Shown here: in pieces, positions 50,368 through 59,267 of the stretch
Layout: each line of letters opens with the position of its first letter
How positions within the stretch are numbered: the first letter of the stretch is position 1
Assembly: GCF_022662475.1 (NCBI RefSeq)
Contig: NZ_JAKNQQ010000007.1
Location: 62,001 to 126,000 of the forward strand
DNA from: Sphingomonas sp. TREG-RG-20F-R18-01
GTDB taxonomy: Bacteria > Pseudomonadota > Alphaproteobacteria > Sphingomonadales > Sphingomonadaceae
Length of the DNA: 64,000 nucleotides
Reading direction: 5' to 3'
Notes under the pieces: model-generated
What the model saw: the letters and a program-made list of their open reading frames with translations, nothing else
Databases searched by the model: none
Told to the model about the DNA's origin: nothing
Program-made: the position numbers and the translations under genes

Positions 50368-53235
50368 TTACAGCGTGCGTTCGCGCAGTTCGACTTCGAA
50401 CGTTTCGAGGAAGTCGCCCGGCTTGATGTCGACGAAGTTCGACGTGAAGGTCACGCCGCACTCCAGACCTGCGCGCACTTCGGCGACGTCGTCCTTGAAG
50501 CGGCGCAGCGAGGCGATCTCGCCCTGGTAGATGATGACATCCGCCCGGGTGATACGCGCCTTGAGCGCCTTGCGGATATTGCCCTCGGTAACGAGCAGAC
50601 CCGCCGCCTTGCCGTGCTTGCCAGCCGAGAAGACGTCGCGGATTTCGGCGCGGCCAACGACCGTTTCGAACGCCTCGGGTCCAAGCTCGCCCGCCATGCC
50701 GGCGCGGATCTCGTCGGTCAGGTCGTAGATCACGTCATAATATTTGAACGCGACCTTCTGCCGTTCCGCGATCTCGCGTGCCTTGGCGTTCGGACGGACG
50801 TTGAAGCCGATGATCGGTGCGCCCGATGCACCCGCCAACGTCACGTCGCTCTCGGTGATGCCACCGACGCCCGAATGCAGGACGCGCGCCTTGATGAGAT
50901 CGGTCGAGATCTTGTTGATCGCGCCCACGATCGCCTCGACTGACCCTTGCGTGTCGGCCTTGACCACCAGCGGATACTCGATCGCCTGCTTTTCCTTGAG
51001 CGCCGAGAACATCGACTCGAGGCTGGCCGGGCCACCCCCGGTACGCTTGTCGGTGATGACGCCCTTGCGATATTCGGCGACTTCACGCGCACGCGCCTCG
51101 CTCTCGACCACCGAGAGTGGATCACCCGCACGCGGGACACCCGAGAGACCGAGCACCTCGACCGGCATCGACGGACCAGCGACCTTGATCTGCTGACCCT
51201 TGTCGTTGGTCATCGCGCGGACCTTGCCGCTCTCGGCGCCGACGACGAATATGTCGCCGACCTTGAGCGTGCCGCGGTTGACGAGGATCGTCGCGACCGG
51301 GCCGCGGCCCTTGTCGAGCTTCGCCTCGATCACGGTGCCCTCGGCGGTACGGTCCGGGTTGGCCTTGAGCTCGAGCAGTTCGGCCTGGAGCTGGATCTTT
51401 TCGATCAGCTCGTCGAGACCGGTCTTCTTGAGCGCCGAGACCTCGACGTCCTGGACGTCGCCCGACAGTTCCTCGACCACGACCTCATATTGCAGCAGCT
51501 GCTCGCGCACCTTCTGCGGATTGGCGTCGTGCTTGTCGACCTTGTTGATCGCGACGATCATCGGCACGCCAGCGGCGCGCGTATGGTTGATCGCCTCGAC
51601 GGTCTGCGGCTTGATGCTGTCGTCCGCTGCGACAACGAGCACGACGATGTCGGTCACGTTGGCGCCGCGCTGGCGCATCTCGGTGAACGCTTCATGGCCC
51701 GGGGTGTCGAGGAAGGTGATCTTCGACTTGTCCTTCAGCGTGACCTGATAGGCACCGATATGCTGGGTGATGCCACCGGCCTCGCCGCGCACGACATCGG
51801 TCCCGCGCAGTGCGTCGAGCAGCGAGGTCTTGCCGTGATCGACATGACCCATGATCGTCACGACCGGCGGACGCGTGACCGCGTTCTCGTCGTGATCCTC
51901 ATGCGTGTCGTTGGTCAGATCGATGTCCGAATCGCTGACGCGCTGAATGTTGTGGCCGAATTCGGTCACCAGCAGCTCGGCGGTATCCTGGTCGATCGTC
52001 TGCGTCATCGTGACGGGCATCCCCATCTTGAACAGCGTCTTGACCAGGTCCGCGCCCTTTTCCGCCATGCGGTTGGCGAGTTCCTGGACGGTGATCGCCT
52101 CCGGCACCACGACGTCGCGGATCTGCTTGGCCTGCACCTCGCGCGGGCCGCCCATCCGGCGGTTTTCCTTCTCGCGGGCCCGCTTCAAGGCAGCAAGCGA
52201 GCGCGCCCGCGCGCCGTCGCCGTCGTTGAGCGCACGATTGACGGTCAGCTTGCCGCCGCGACGCTCGTCACCCTTGCGGTCACGCGGACCGGCACCTGGA
52301 CGCGACGGCGCTTCGGTCGGGGCAGCCGAGGGCGACCCCGGACGCTTGACCGTACCAGCGGGCGTCGGCGTTGCCGATGCGGTGGTTGCAGCAGCAGGCG
52401 TCGGCTCGGGAGCAGGCGCGGGTGCCGGCGGCTTGGGCCGCTCGGGCCGCGGAACCGGCGTGAACAGACGCGGCGCGGGCATCGACGGATCGCGCTCGAG
52501 CGACAGCGGGCGCAGCACGGGGGCTGGCGCTGGCGCAGGGGCGGGCGTCGGCTTGGCTGCGACCGGCGCAGGCGCAGCAGCTACGGGCGCCGGTGCGGCC
52601 GGCGCAGGCGTTGCCACCGGAGCAGGCGTTGCGGCGACCGGCGCTGCCGGGGCGGCGGGTGCCGCGACCGGAGCAGGCGCTTCGGGCGCTGCAGCTTCGA
52701 GCGGAGCCGGGACAGGAGCCGCCTGCTCTGCGACGGGCTCGGGCGTCGGCTCGGGAGCGGGCGTCGGCTCAGCCGTCGGCGCAGGCGCCTTGGCCCGTTC
52801 CTCGGCGCGGCGACGATCTTCCTCGAGCGCCTCGGCACGAAGACGCTCGTCACGACGACGATTCTCCTCCTGCGCCTGCATGCGCGCCTCATCGGCCTCG
52901 CGCAGCAGCTTGGTCTGGAGTTCCTGCCGCGACAGCAGCGAGTTGGCGGGCGACACCGGCGCGGGCGAAGGCGCGCGGCGGGGTTCCGGCACGCGCGCAG
53001 CCGGGGTTGGTGCCGGTGCGGGGGCCGCAGCCGGAGCCGCTGCTTCCTCGACGACGGGCGCATCGACCGGGGTGCCGCCCGGGCCGAGCACGCGGCGGCG
53101 CTTCACCTCGACCACGACGGTGTTCGACCGTCCATGGCTGAAGCTCTGCTTGACCTGGCCGGTCTCGACCGTACGCTTCAAGCCCAAAGGCGCGCGCATG
53201 CCCAGCTTCGGCTTTTCGTTCTCGGTATCGCTCAC
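50368..53235 (-). CDS. infB: Translation initiation factor IF-2
   Basis: A 955-residue GTPase that places initiator tRNA on the ribosome. The GTG start overlaps the ylxR stop (GTGA). The first 350 residues are a Pro/Ala/Glu-rich linker, with the IF2_N helix (VPEAITVQELANRMAEKGAD) before the GTPase. G motifs: GHVDHGKTS (G1), FLDTPGHEAFTEMRQ (G3), INKVDK (G4). Domains II, III and the C-terminal fMet-tRNA-binding domain (GLECGVTFTSNFVDIKPGDF) follow. Full-length and normal. Confidence 0.97.
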   Translation of the reverse strand: MSDTENEKPKLGMRAPLGLKRTVETGQVKQSFSHGRSNTVVVEVKRRRVLGPGGTPVDAPVVEEAAAPAAAPAPAPTPAARVPEPRRAPSPAPVSPANSLLSRQELQTKLLREADEARMQAQEENRRRDERLRAEALEEDRRRAEERAKAPAPTAEPTPAPEPTPEPVAEQAAPVPAPLEAAAPEAPAPVAAPAAPAAPVAATPAPVATPAPAAPAPVAAAPAPVAAKPTPAPAPAPAPVLRPLSLERDPSMPAPRLFTPVPRPERPKPPAPAPAPEPTPAAATTASATPTPAGTVKRPGSPSAAPTEAPSRPGAGPRDRKGDERRGGKLTVNRALNDGDGARARSLAALKRAREKENRRMGGPREVQAKQIRDVVVPEAITVQELANRMAEKGADLVKTLFKMGMPVTMTQTIDQDTAELLVTEFGHNIQRVSDSDIDLTNDTHEDHDENAVTRPPVVTIMGHVDHGKTSLLDALRGTDVVRGEAGGITQHIGAYQVTLKDKSKITFLDTPGHEAFTEMRQRGANVTDIVVLVVAADDSIKPQTVEAINHTRAAGVPMIVAINKVDKHDANPQKVREQLLQYEVVVEELSGDVQDVEVSALKKTGLDELIEKIQLQAELLELKANPDRTAEGTVIEAKLDKGRGPVATILVNRGTLKVGDIFVVGAESGKVRAMTNDKGQQIKVAGPSMPVEVLGLSGVPRAGDPLSVVESEARAREVAEYRKGVITDKRTGGGPASLESMFSALKEKQAIEYPLVVKADTQGSVEAIVGAINKISTDLIKARVLHSGVGGITESDVTLAGASGAPIIGFNVRPNAKAREIAERQKVAFKYYDVIYDLTDEIRAGMAGELGPEAFETVVGRAEIRDVFSAGKHGKAAGLLVTEGNIRKALKARITRADVIIYQGEIASLRRFKDDVAEVRAGLECGVTFTSNFVDIKPGDFLETFEVELRERTL

Positions 53236-53978
53236 TCAAATTCCTCGTGTACGTCGTCTGTCGGCACTCGGGCCAGATCGGCCAGCGGACCGGCGTCGTG
53301 GTGAGACGCCGATGCCCCCTGCGAGGCCGTTTCGCAAGGCGCGGGAGTTGGGTCAGGGCCGATGAAATGCAGCCAGCGGTGTAGCGAATCGCGTACGCGT
53401 CCGGCGGCATCGGGATCAGTCAGGCCTATATGTACCACATTCTGGCGGCCTAGTGCCACGGCCAATATGGTGCGCGGGACCGGCAGAACCAACCCCCTCA
53501 AATCACTTCCTTCTTCATCGTTGCCGATGCGCCAGGCCTGATCGAGTTTACGGTTGCCGTCCGCGCCCGCATCGCAGGCGTGGAGCAGCAGGTGAAGGTT
53601 GCCGCTGCGCGCGGCAGTCTCGATCTTTTCCGCGCCCGTCAACAGGTTGCCGGTGCGCGCTTCGAGTCCGAGGCGGTCGAGCACGGCGCGTTCGAGCGCA
53701 GTGGCGATCTTGCCGGACAGGTCGTCCGGGATCGCGATCGGGCCGGTCTTGAACGCACGCGCGAGCGCTGCCTTGAGTTTGCCCTTGGTAATCGCGGTGT
53801 CGAGCTCCGCGCGGGTCACGCCGATCCACGCGCCACGGCCGGGGGCCTTGGCGCGCACGTCGGGGTGGACCGCGCCGTCGGGGGACAGCGCGAGGCGGAC
53901 CAGCGTTTCGCGCGGGGCGCGCTCGCCGAGGAGGATGCAGCGACGGATTGCGCCGGTTTCGTCGGGGGTGTCGTTCAT
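53232..53978 (-). CDS. YlxR (DUF448) RNA-binding protein with L7Ae-like part
   Basis: A 248-residue protein. The N-terminal 80 residues are the YlxR/DUF448 fold (RRCILLGERAPRETLVRLAL ... PGRGAWIGVTRAELDTAI), the rest includes an L7Ae/ribosomal-protein-like alpha-beta stretch (KIETAARSGNLHLLLHACDA). It is the standard neighbour of nusA and infB; YlxR proteins bind RNA or modulate RNase P in other bacteria. The C-terminal 40 residues are low-complexity. Separated from the tautomerase/nusA genes by a repeat element. Confidence 0.9.
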   Translation of the reverse strand: MNDTPDETGAIRRCILLGERAPRETLVRLALSPDGAVHPDVRAKAPGRGAWIGVTRAELDTAITKGKLKAALARAFKTGPIAIPDDLSGKIATALERAVLDRLGLEARTGNLLTGAEKIETAARSGNLHLLLHACDAGADGNRKLDQAWRIGNDEEGSDLRGLVLPVPRTILAVALGRQNVVHIGLTDPDAAGRVRDSLHRWLHFIGPDPTPAPCETASQGASASHHDAGPLADLARVPTDDVHEEFE

Positions 53979-53993
53979 TACTTAAGCCCCTCC

Positions 53994-54148
53994 CCTTCAG
54001 GAGCGGCGGGTGAACAGCGCCCCGCGCTGTTCAGGTCATGCTGGGAGCATGACCGACCCGACGCTGGGTTGGGGGTGGGGCGGGCCTCGCAGAGACCTGC
54101 GCCTGATACAGCCCCACCCCAACCCCTCCCCTGAAGGGGAGGGGCTAA
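53994..54148. repeat. CCCCTCCCCTTCAGGGG-type repeat, diverged copy
   Basis: Read on the minus strand from 54148, it begins like the copies at 61215 and 61397: a CCCCTCCCC-TTCA-GGGGAGGGG hairpin, then GTTGGGGTGGGG and a centre sharing GCGCAGGTCTCTGCGAGGC. The far arm has been altered and extended with GCGCTGTTCA-type hairpins. It fills the spacer between the tautomerase gene and ylxR and lies within the operon mRNA. Confidence 0.7.
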
Positions 54149-54182
54149 GGTTGCACCCAGGACTGCGTGAGTCGCTAGCGAG

Positions 54183-54413
54183 TCATTGCGAGGATTCCGC
54201 ATGTGCGTCCTCCTGCAACTTAGGGACATCCCGGTCGGCGATCAGAAGCCCGCCCGCGCCGTAATTCTCGGTCGACACTTCCTCGATCACGATCTGCACC
54301 GCAGCCGGGTTCTTGCCCAGCCGCTCGACCAGCGACCGGGTGACATCCGCGACGATCCCGGACTTCTGGTCCCTGGTCGCGGTGCCCGAAATGCGGATGC
54401 TGACGAACGGCAT
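54183..54413 (-). CDS. 4-oxalocrotonate tautomerase family protein
   Basis: A 76-residue small beta-alpha-beta enzyme. After removal of Met the catalytic Pro1 is exposed (MPFVSIRISGTATRDQKSGI), and the helix VADVTRSLVERLGKNPAAVQ followed by IVIEEVSTENYGAGG matches the family. It would isomerise enols, substrate unknown. The ATG shares one base with the nusA stop, so it is co-translated with nusA, an unusual place for a metabolic enzyme. Confidence 0.85.
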   Translation of the reverse strand: MPFVSIRISGTATRDQKSGIVADVTRSLVERLGKNPAAVQIVIEEVSTENYGAGGLLIADRDVPKLQEDAHAESSQ

Positions 54414-56059
54414 CAGGCGTCCTTTTCCTCCGAGGCGTCCGCAGCCGGTGCTTCTTCAGCCTCTACCTCGGCTTCCTCGTCCTCGAACCAGTGTGCGCGG
54501 GCGGCCATGATGATCTCATTGCCCTGCGCTTCGCTCAGGCCATATTCGCCGAGCACGCCACCCTTGTCCTCGACGCGCTTGGGCGCATCCTCGGCGCGGC
54601 GGCGCTGTTCCTGGCGCTTCTTCTGGATCAACTCGTCGGTCGCCAGATCAGCGAGGTCGTCAAGCGTCTTGATCCCGGCCTTGCCGAGCGTGACCAGCAT
54701 CGCTTCGTTGAGGTGCGGCAGCGCGGCAAGCGCGTCATCGACACCCAGACCACGACGCTCGTCGCGGTTGGTCGATTCGCGGCGATCGAGCGCCTCGGTC
54801 GCACGGCTCTGCAGCTCGGCGGCGAGATCGTCGTCAAAGCCTTCGATCGATGCGATTTCGTCGACGCCGACATACGCGACTTCCTCGAGGCTGCCGAAGC
54901 CTTCGGCGACCAGCAGCTGCGCGAGCGTCTCGTCGACGTCGAGTTCCTTCTCGAACAGCGCCGAGCGCTCGACGAATTCCTTCTGGCGCTTCTCGGAGGC
55001 ATCCGCCTCGGTCAGGATGTCGATCGCCTTGGCGGTCAGCTGCGACGCGAGCCGCACGTTCTGGCCACGACGACCGATCGCGAGCGACAGCTGATCGTCG
55101 GGAACGACGACCTCGATGCGATCCTCTTCCTCGTCGATCACCACGCGCGACACGGAGGCCGGCTGGAGCGCGTTGACGACGAAGGTCGCGGTGTCGGGCG
55201 ACCACGGGATGATGTCGATCTTCTCGCCCTGCATTTCCTGGACGACCGCCTGGACGCGACTGCCCTTCATGCCGACGCACGCGCCGACCGGATCGATGCT
55301 CGAGTCATGCGAAATGACGCCGATCTTGGCGCGCGAGCCCGGGTCGCGCGCAGCGGCCTTGATCTCGATGATGCCGTCGTAGATTTCCGGCACTTCCTGC
55401 GCGAACAGCTTCTTCATGAAGTCGGGGTGCGCGCGGCTCAAGAAAATCTGCGGCCCGCGGTTTTCGCGGCGGACGTTGAGGATCAGCGAGCGGATCCGGT
55501 CGTTGACGCGGACGACTTCGCGCGGGATCTGCTGGTCGCGACGGATCACGCCCTCGGCGCGGCCGAGGTCGACGACGACGTGGCCGAACTCGACGCGCTT
55601 GACGACGCCGGTGATGATCTCGCCCATCCGGTCCTTGAATTCTTCATACTGGCGCTCGCGCTCGGCGTCGCGGACCTTCTGGAAGATGACCTGCTTGGCG
55701 GCCTGCGCGGCGATGCGGCCGAACTCGATCGGGGGGAGCGGATCGACGATATAGTCGCCGACGACCGCACCCTTCTGGAGCTTCTCGGCTTCCTTCAAAT
55801 TGACCTGCTTGAAATAGTCATCGACCGCCTCGACCACTTCGACGACGCGCCATAGGCGGAGATCGCCGGTATTGGGGTCGAGTTTCGCACGGATGTCGTT
55901 CTCGGCACCGTAGCGTGCGCGGGCGGCGCGCTGGATCGCGTCTTCCATCGCCTCGATGACGATGCCCTTGTCGATCATCTTCTCGGTGGCGACCGCGTTC
56001 GCAATCGCGATCAGCTCGGCGCGGTTGGCGGTGACGCCGGAGGTTGCTGGGGTGGCCAT
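54413..56059 (-). CDS. nusA: Transcription termination/antitermination factor NusA
   Basis: A 548-residue RNA-polymerase-binding factor. N-terminal domain (ELIAIANAVATEKMIDKGIV), S1 domain (GEIITGVVKRVEFGHVVVDL), two KH domains (DPVGACVGMKGSRVQAVVQE and LAIGRRGQNVRLASQLTA) and C-terminal acidic helix-hairpin repeats (EEVAYVGVDEIASIEGFDDD, KAGIKTLDDLADLATDEL) are in the expected order. The C-terminal repeats are typical of proteobacterial NusA. It overlaps rimP upstream (TGATG). Confidence 0.97.
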   Translation of the reverse strand: MATPATSGVTANRAELIAIANAVATEKMIDKGIVIEAMEDAIQRAARARYGAENDIRAKLDPNTGDLRLWRVVEVVEAVDDYFKQVNLKEAEKLQKGAVVGDYIVDPLPPIEFGRIAAQAAKQVIFQKVRDAERERQYEEFKDRMGEIITGVVKRVEFGHVVVDLGRAEGVIRRDQQIPREVVRVNDRIRSLILNVRRENRGPQIFLSRAHPDFMKKLFAQEVPEIYDGIIEIKAAARDPGSRAKIGVISHDSSIDPVGACVGMKGSRVQAVVQEMQGEKIDIIPWSPDTATFVVNALQPASVSRVVIDEEEDRIEVVVPDDQLSLAIGRRGQNVRLASQLTAKAIDILTEADASEKRQKEFVERSALFEKELDVDETLAQLLVAEGFGSLEEVAYVGVDEIASIEGFDDDLAAELQSRATEALDRRESTNRDERRGLGVDDALAALPHLNEAMLVTLGKAGIKTLDDLADLATDELIQKKRQEQRRRAEDAPKRVEDKGGVLGEYGLSEAQGNEIIMAARAHWFEDEEAEVEAEEAPAADASEEKDA

Positions 56060-56691
56060 CAGTTATGTCCTTCTTCGCGGTCGGCACCCTCGGGCGCATC
56101 TACAGCTTCGTCGTCGTGTTCGATTTCTTCTTCGTCCGCGCCGTCCATCGACAGCGGGCGAGTCGCGGCGATCAGCGCATCGGTCAGCACCAGCTTGGCG
56201 GTGTTGACCTGCGCGAACGGCACGTCGAGCTCGCCATGCTTGGCGAGGTAGATCGCGATGCGGTCGTCGGTCACGCCCTTGAGCGTGCCGGTCAGCACCT
56301 TGCGGCCCTCGAGCGGTGCGAGCAGCACGATGCGCGCCTCATGCCCTGCCCAGTCGCTGAAATCCTTGAGCCGGGTGAGCGGCCGGTCGATCCCGGGGGA
56401 CGAAACCTCGAGGCGATATTCGTCCTCGATCGGATCCTTTCCCTCGAGCTCGAGCGCATCGAGCACGTCCGAGATGCGGCGCGACAGTTCGGCGCAATCG
56501 TCGATCGTCAGCTGGCGCGTGTCGGGGCGCTCCGCCATCACCTGGAGCGTGAGATCACCCTTGCCGCCGAACAGCTTGACGCGCACGAGATCGAATCCGA
56601 GCGCTTCGGCTTCGGGGGCGACGAGCGCGGTCAGGTCGGGCGTTTCGGTCAAGCGTGCGACTTCCTTGGCAATGGGCTTGGCAATGGTCAA
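56059..56691 (-). CDS. rimP: Ribosome maturation factor RimP
   Basis: About 210 residues; assists 30S maturation. Conserved blocks: PEAEALGFDLVRVKLFGGKG, IDDCAELSRRISDVLDALE, EYRLEVSSPGIDRPLTRLKD and the C-terminal Sm-like fold with TLKGVTDDRIAIYL. The C-terminal tail is strongly acidic (DGADEEEIEHDDEAVD). No ATG precedes the conserved start; the TTG at 56691 is my choice, with no clear ribosome site, so the N-terminus is uncertain. First gene of the rimP-pnp operon; its promoter should lie in 56692-56950, shared with the divergent sugar dehydrogenase. Confidence 0.9.
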   Translation of the reverse strand: MTIAKPIAKEVARLTETPDLTALVAPEAEALGFDLVRVKLFGGKGDLTLQVMAERPDTRQLTIDDCAELSRRISDVLDALELEGKDPIEDEYRLEVSSPGIDRPLTRLKDFSDWAGHEARIVLLAPLEGRKVLTGTLKGVTDDRIAIYLAKHGELDVPFAQVNTAKLVLTDALIAATRPLSMDGADEEEIEHDDEAVDAPEGADREEGHN

Positions 56692-56950
56692 AGCGGTTCG
56701 GCGCCGGAACCGGGGGGCTCCAGCCTCTTCATCCAATGATGTAGAGAATAGCGGCGATATAGTCGGATTGCGGGGGGCTGGCAAGCGGCTGTGATGCGCG
56801 ATCGTGCGCGGAGCGGTTAGCGTTTCGGGGAGCCACGCACGGGATTTCGATCGACCCGTCCCGGCAGTCCCGTGTAGCAAGACCCTGTACAGGCGTGGAA
56901 CCACTCCGCGGCGACGACAGTATGTGTCTAAGACCCCAGGAGAATCGCCG

Positions 56951-58198
56951 ATGCTGACGTCCCGTGCACCGCTTGCCCTGCTGCTGGCGGCCACCGCCTG
57001 TTCGGGGTCGCCGCAGCAATCCACCGCCGCACCCGCCGCGACCCAGTCTTCGCCGACGTCGCCCGCATCGTCCGCACCGGCACCGGCATCGACCATGGCC
57101 CCCGTCACGAGCCTGCCCGACGACGCGCCCGACGCGACGGTCAAGAATGTCGCGGCCACGACAGGCCACGCCAATACCAAGGAAACCGCACCACCATTCG
57201 CGATGCAGACACTTGGCCAGTTCGAGGATCCGTTCGCGATCGCGTTCTTGCCCGACGGGTCGGCGTTCGTCACCGAGAAGGCGGGCAAGATCAAGCTGCG
57301 CCGCCCGGACGGATCGATCGTCGACATCACGGGGGCGCCCAAGGTGCTGTTCGACAATCAGGGCGGATTGCTCGACATCGCGCCCGCCCCTGATTTCGCG
57401 ACGAGCAAGCTGGTCTATATCAGCTATTCCGAACCGCGCCCGGGCGGGAGTAGCCTGGCGCTCGCACGCGGGCTGTTTACCGGGACCGCGCTGGTCAACC
57501 TGCAGGTGCTGTGGCGCGCGGGGAGCGACGGGGTCGGTGGCCAGTTCGGTGCCAACATCCTGTTCGCGCCCGACGGCAAGTCGCTCTACCTTTCCTCGGG
57601 CGAGCGTCAGCGTTTCACGCCGGCGCAGGACCCGGACCAGGCGATCGGCAAGATCCTCCACCTGACGCTCGACGGCAAGCCGGCGCCCGGCAACCCGATG
57701 GCATCGGCGGGCGGGGTCCGTGCACAGACATGGAGCAGCGGGCATCGCAACCCGTACGGGATGGTCTTCGCGCAGGACGGTACGCTGTGGGAAGTCGAGA
57801 TGGGGCCCCGCGGCGGCGACGAGCTCAACCTGATCCTGCCGGGGAAGAATTACGGCTGGCCGATCGTGTCGAACGGCGACAATTATTCGGGCAAGCCGAT
57901 TCCCGATCACCCCAGCCGCCCCGATCTCGAGGCCCCCAAGCTGTGGTGGAACCCGTCGATCTCGCCGGGCGGGATGCTCTATTATACCGGCGCGATGTTC
58001 CCCGAGTTCCGCGGCAATTTGTTCATCGGCGCGCTGTCGGGCGAGGCGCTGATCCGCGTGACGCTGGCGGGCAATACCGCGAAGGTCGCGAACCAGTATA
58101 AGATCGGCGAGCGTGTCCGCGATGTCGCGCAGGCCCCCGATGGCGCAATCTGGCTGCTCGAGGATGGCGGCAAGCTGGTACGGCTGGCGAAGAAGTGA
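56951..58198 (+). CDS. PQQ-dependent sugar dehydrogenase-like lipoprotein
   Basis: A 415-residue exported beta-propeller of the soluble aldose/glucose dehydrogenase (GSDH, YliI-like) family. AGGAG is 8 nt before the ATG. Lipoprotein signal MLTSRAPLALLLAATAC (Cys17), then a low-complexity Pro/Ala/Ser linker to about residue 60. Propeller blocks: EDPFAIAFLPDGSAFVTEKA, NQGGLLDIAPAPDFATSKLV, SGHRNPYGMVFAQDGTLWEV, EMGPRGGDELNLILPGKNYG, the last being the family signature around PQQ and calcium. Oxidises sugars in the periplasm if PQQ is supplied. No PQQ synthesis genes seen nearby. Confidence 0.9.
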   Translation: MLTSRAPLALLLAATACSGSPQQSTAAPAATQSSPTSPASSAPAPASTMAPVTSLPDDAPDATVKNVAATTGHANTKETAPPFAMQTLGQFEDPFAIAFLPDGSAFVTEKAGKIKLRRPDGSIVDITGAPKVLFDNQGGLLDIAPAPDFATSKLVYISYSEPRPGGSSLALARGLFTGTALVNLQVLWRAGSDGVGGQFGANILFAPDGKSLYLSSGERQRFTPAQDPDQAIGKILHLTLDGKPAPGNPMASAGGVRAQTWSSGHRNPYGMVFAQDGTLWEVEMGPRGGDELNLILPGKNYGWPIVSNGDNYSGKPIPDHPSRPDLEAPKLWWNPSISPGGMLYYTGAMFPEFRGNLFIGALSGEALIRVTLAGNTAKVANQYKIGERVRDVAQAPDGAIWLLEDGGKLVRLAKK

Positions 58199-58202
58199 GG
58201 CG

Positions 58203-58580
58203 TCAGGCGCGCGCGATCAGATAGTTCATCCGAGCCGCGGCGATCGGCTTGGCGGGATCGTCCTGCCAGGCGGTCGCCTCGACATTGGCGACGCGTCCGC
58301 CGAGCCGAGTCACGACCCCGCGCGCATAGGTCGGCTTGTCGCGCCCGCCGCGCATGTAATCGACCGTCACGTTGATCGGCTTGATCTGCCCGCCGCCATC
58401 GTCGGCGAGCGCCTGGCGTACCGCGACGATCGCCGCCATCTCGAGCAACCCGCCGATCGCGCCACCGTGGAGCCAGCCGGGGCGTCCGGTCAGCGCCTGT
58501 CCGAATGGCATCGTCAGCAGGATCGCATCGTCGCCGGGCGCGATTTCGATTCCGAGCGTCTGGGCATAAGGCGGGAGCAT
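58203..58580 (-). CDS. PaaI-like hotdog thioesterase A
   Basis: A 125-residue hotdog-fold acyl-CoA thioesterase: GWLHGGAIGGLLEMAAIVAV is the central helix motif with HGG, followed by NVTVDYMRGG. It hydrolyses acyl- or aryl-acyl-CoA. Its start shares one base with the stop of a second thioesterase (58580), so the pair probably form a heteromer or have divided specificity. Convergent with the sugar dehydrogenase after a 4-nt gap. Confidence 0.88.
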   Translation of the reverse strand: MLPPYAQTLGIEIAPGDDAILLTMPFGQALTGRPGWLHGGAIGGLLEMAAIVAVRQALADDGGGQIKPINVTVDYMRGGRDKPTYARGVVTRLGGRVANVEATAWQDDPAKPIAAARMNYLIARA

Positions 58581-59017
58581 CAGGCGGCGTCCGTGAACAT
58601 GAAGGTGCCCGCGACATGCGCGAGCGGATCGGCCGGATCGCCGTCATGCGCCTGCCCGCGCACGAACGAGATCGAGCGCGTGATGCGATAGCATTCGCCG
58701 TGGCCGATCACGGTCTTGCCCGGGGTGGCGGGGCGCAGATAATCGATCCGGAGATCCAGCGTCGCGTGCGGGCGGAAGGTGCCGAGCCGGGTCCACACCG
58801 CGAGGCTGGTCGCCATGTCCATCATTGTCAGGATCGGGCCGGACGCGAGCACGCCGCTGTCGGGATCACCGATCAGGTCCGCGCGATACGGGAGCTGCAG
58901 CTCGCACCAGTCGGGACCGTGCGCAAGATAGCTGAGGCCCAGCAACCCGCCATGGCCGCCGACACCGAGGCGGCTGAAACGGGCGGGGTCGAAGGCGGGG
59001 AGGGGGTCGGGCGGCAT
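58580..59017 (-). CDS. PaaI-like hotdog thioesterase B
   Basis: A 145-residue hotdog protein. Met at 59017 (MPPDPLPAFDPARFSRLG) is chosen; the frame is open to 59110, but the added residues read through repeat sequence. Family block SGPILTMMDMATSLAVWTRL replaces the usual HGG with SGP, and LDLRIDYLRPATPGKTVIGH follows. Coupled to thioesterase A by a one-base overlap. The altered motif suggests a different catalytic residue set or a structural partner role. Confidence 0.82.
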   Translation of the reverse strand: MPPDPLPAFDPARFSRLGVGGHGGLLGLSYLAHGPDWCELQLPYRADLIGDPDSGVLASGPILTMMDMATSLAVWTRLGTFRPHATLDLRIDYLRPATPGKTVIGHGECYRITRSISFVRGQAHDGDPADPLAHVAGTFMFTDAA

Positions 59018-59085
59018 GGGCGCGCGCTGTATCGCAATGCGGGACGGGTGCAAACCAACATCCGTCCTTCCCCGCGCGGGCGGGA

Positions 59086-59230
59086 CCTCTGCGAAAGTCG
59101 GCTTACGCACCCGTCATTTGCCGCTTTTCCGCGAAGGCGGGAATCCAGAGCCAAGCAGAACAACGACTTACAGTTCTCGCGACGCTTGGACTCCCGCATT
59201 CGCGGGAGAACATCGACGGTTTCGCAGAGG
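59086..59230. repeat. Paired palindromic repeat with 11-bp ends
   Basis: Perfect outer inverted repeat CCTCTGCGAAA / TTTCGCAGAGG encloses two facing palindromes (CCGCGAAGGCGG and CTCCCGCATTCGCGGGAG) each flanked by AATCCAGAG or its complement. Same family as 62751-62845 and the element inside truB. It occupies most of the 250-nt gap between thioesterase B and the nitroreductase; no gene is seen there. Confidence 0.7.
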
Positions 59231-59267
59231 CCATGCCTGAGGGGGGATGACGGACGCGGCGGGGACC

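Noticed and set aside
56740-56950. Small gene between rimP and the sugar dehydrogenase
   Set aside because: Frames there are short, Arg-rich and overlap the divergent promoters; no convincing start.
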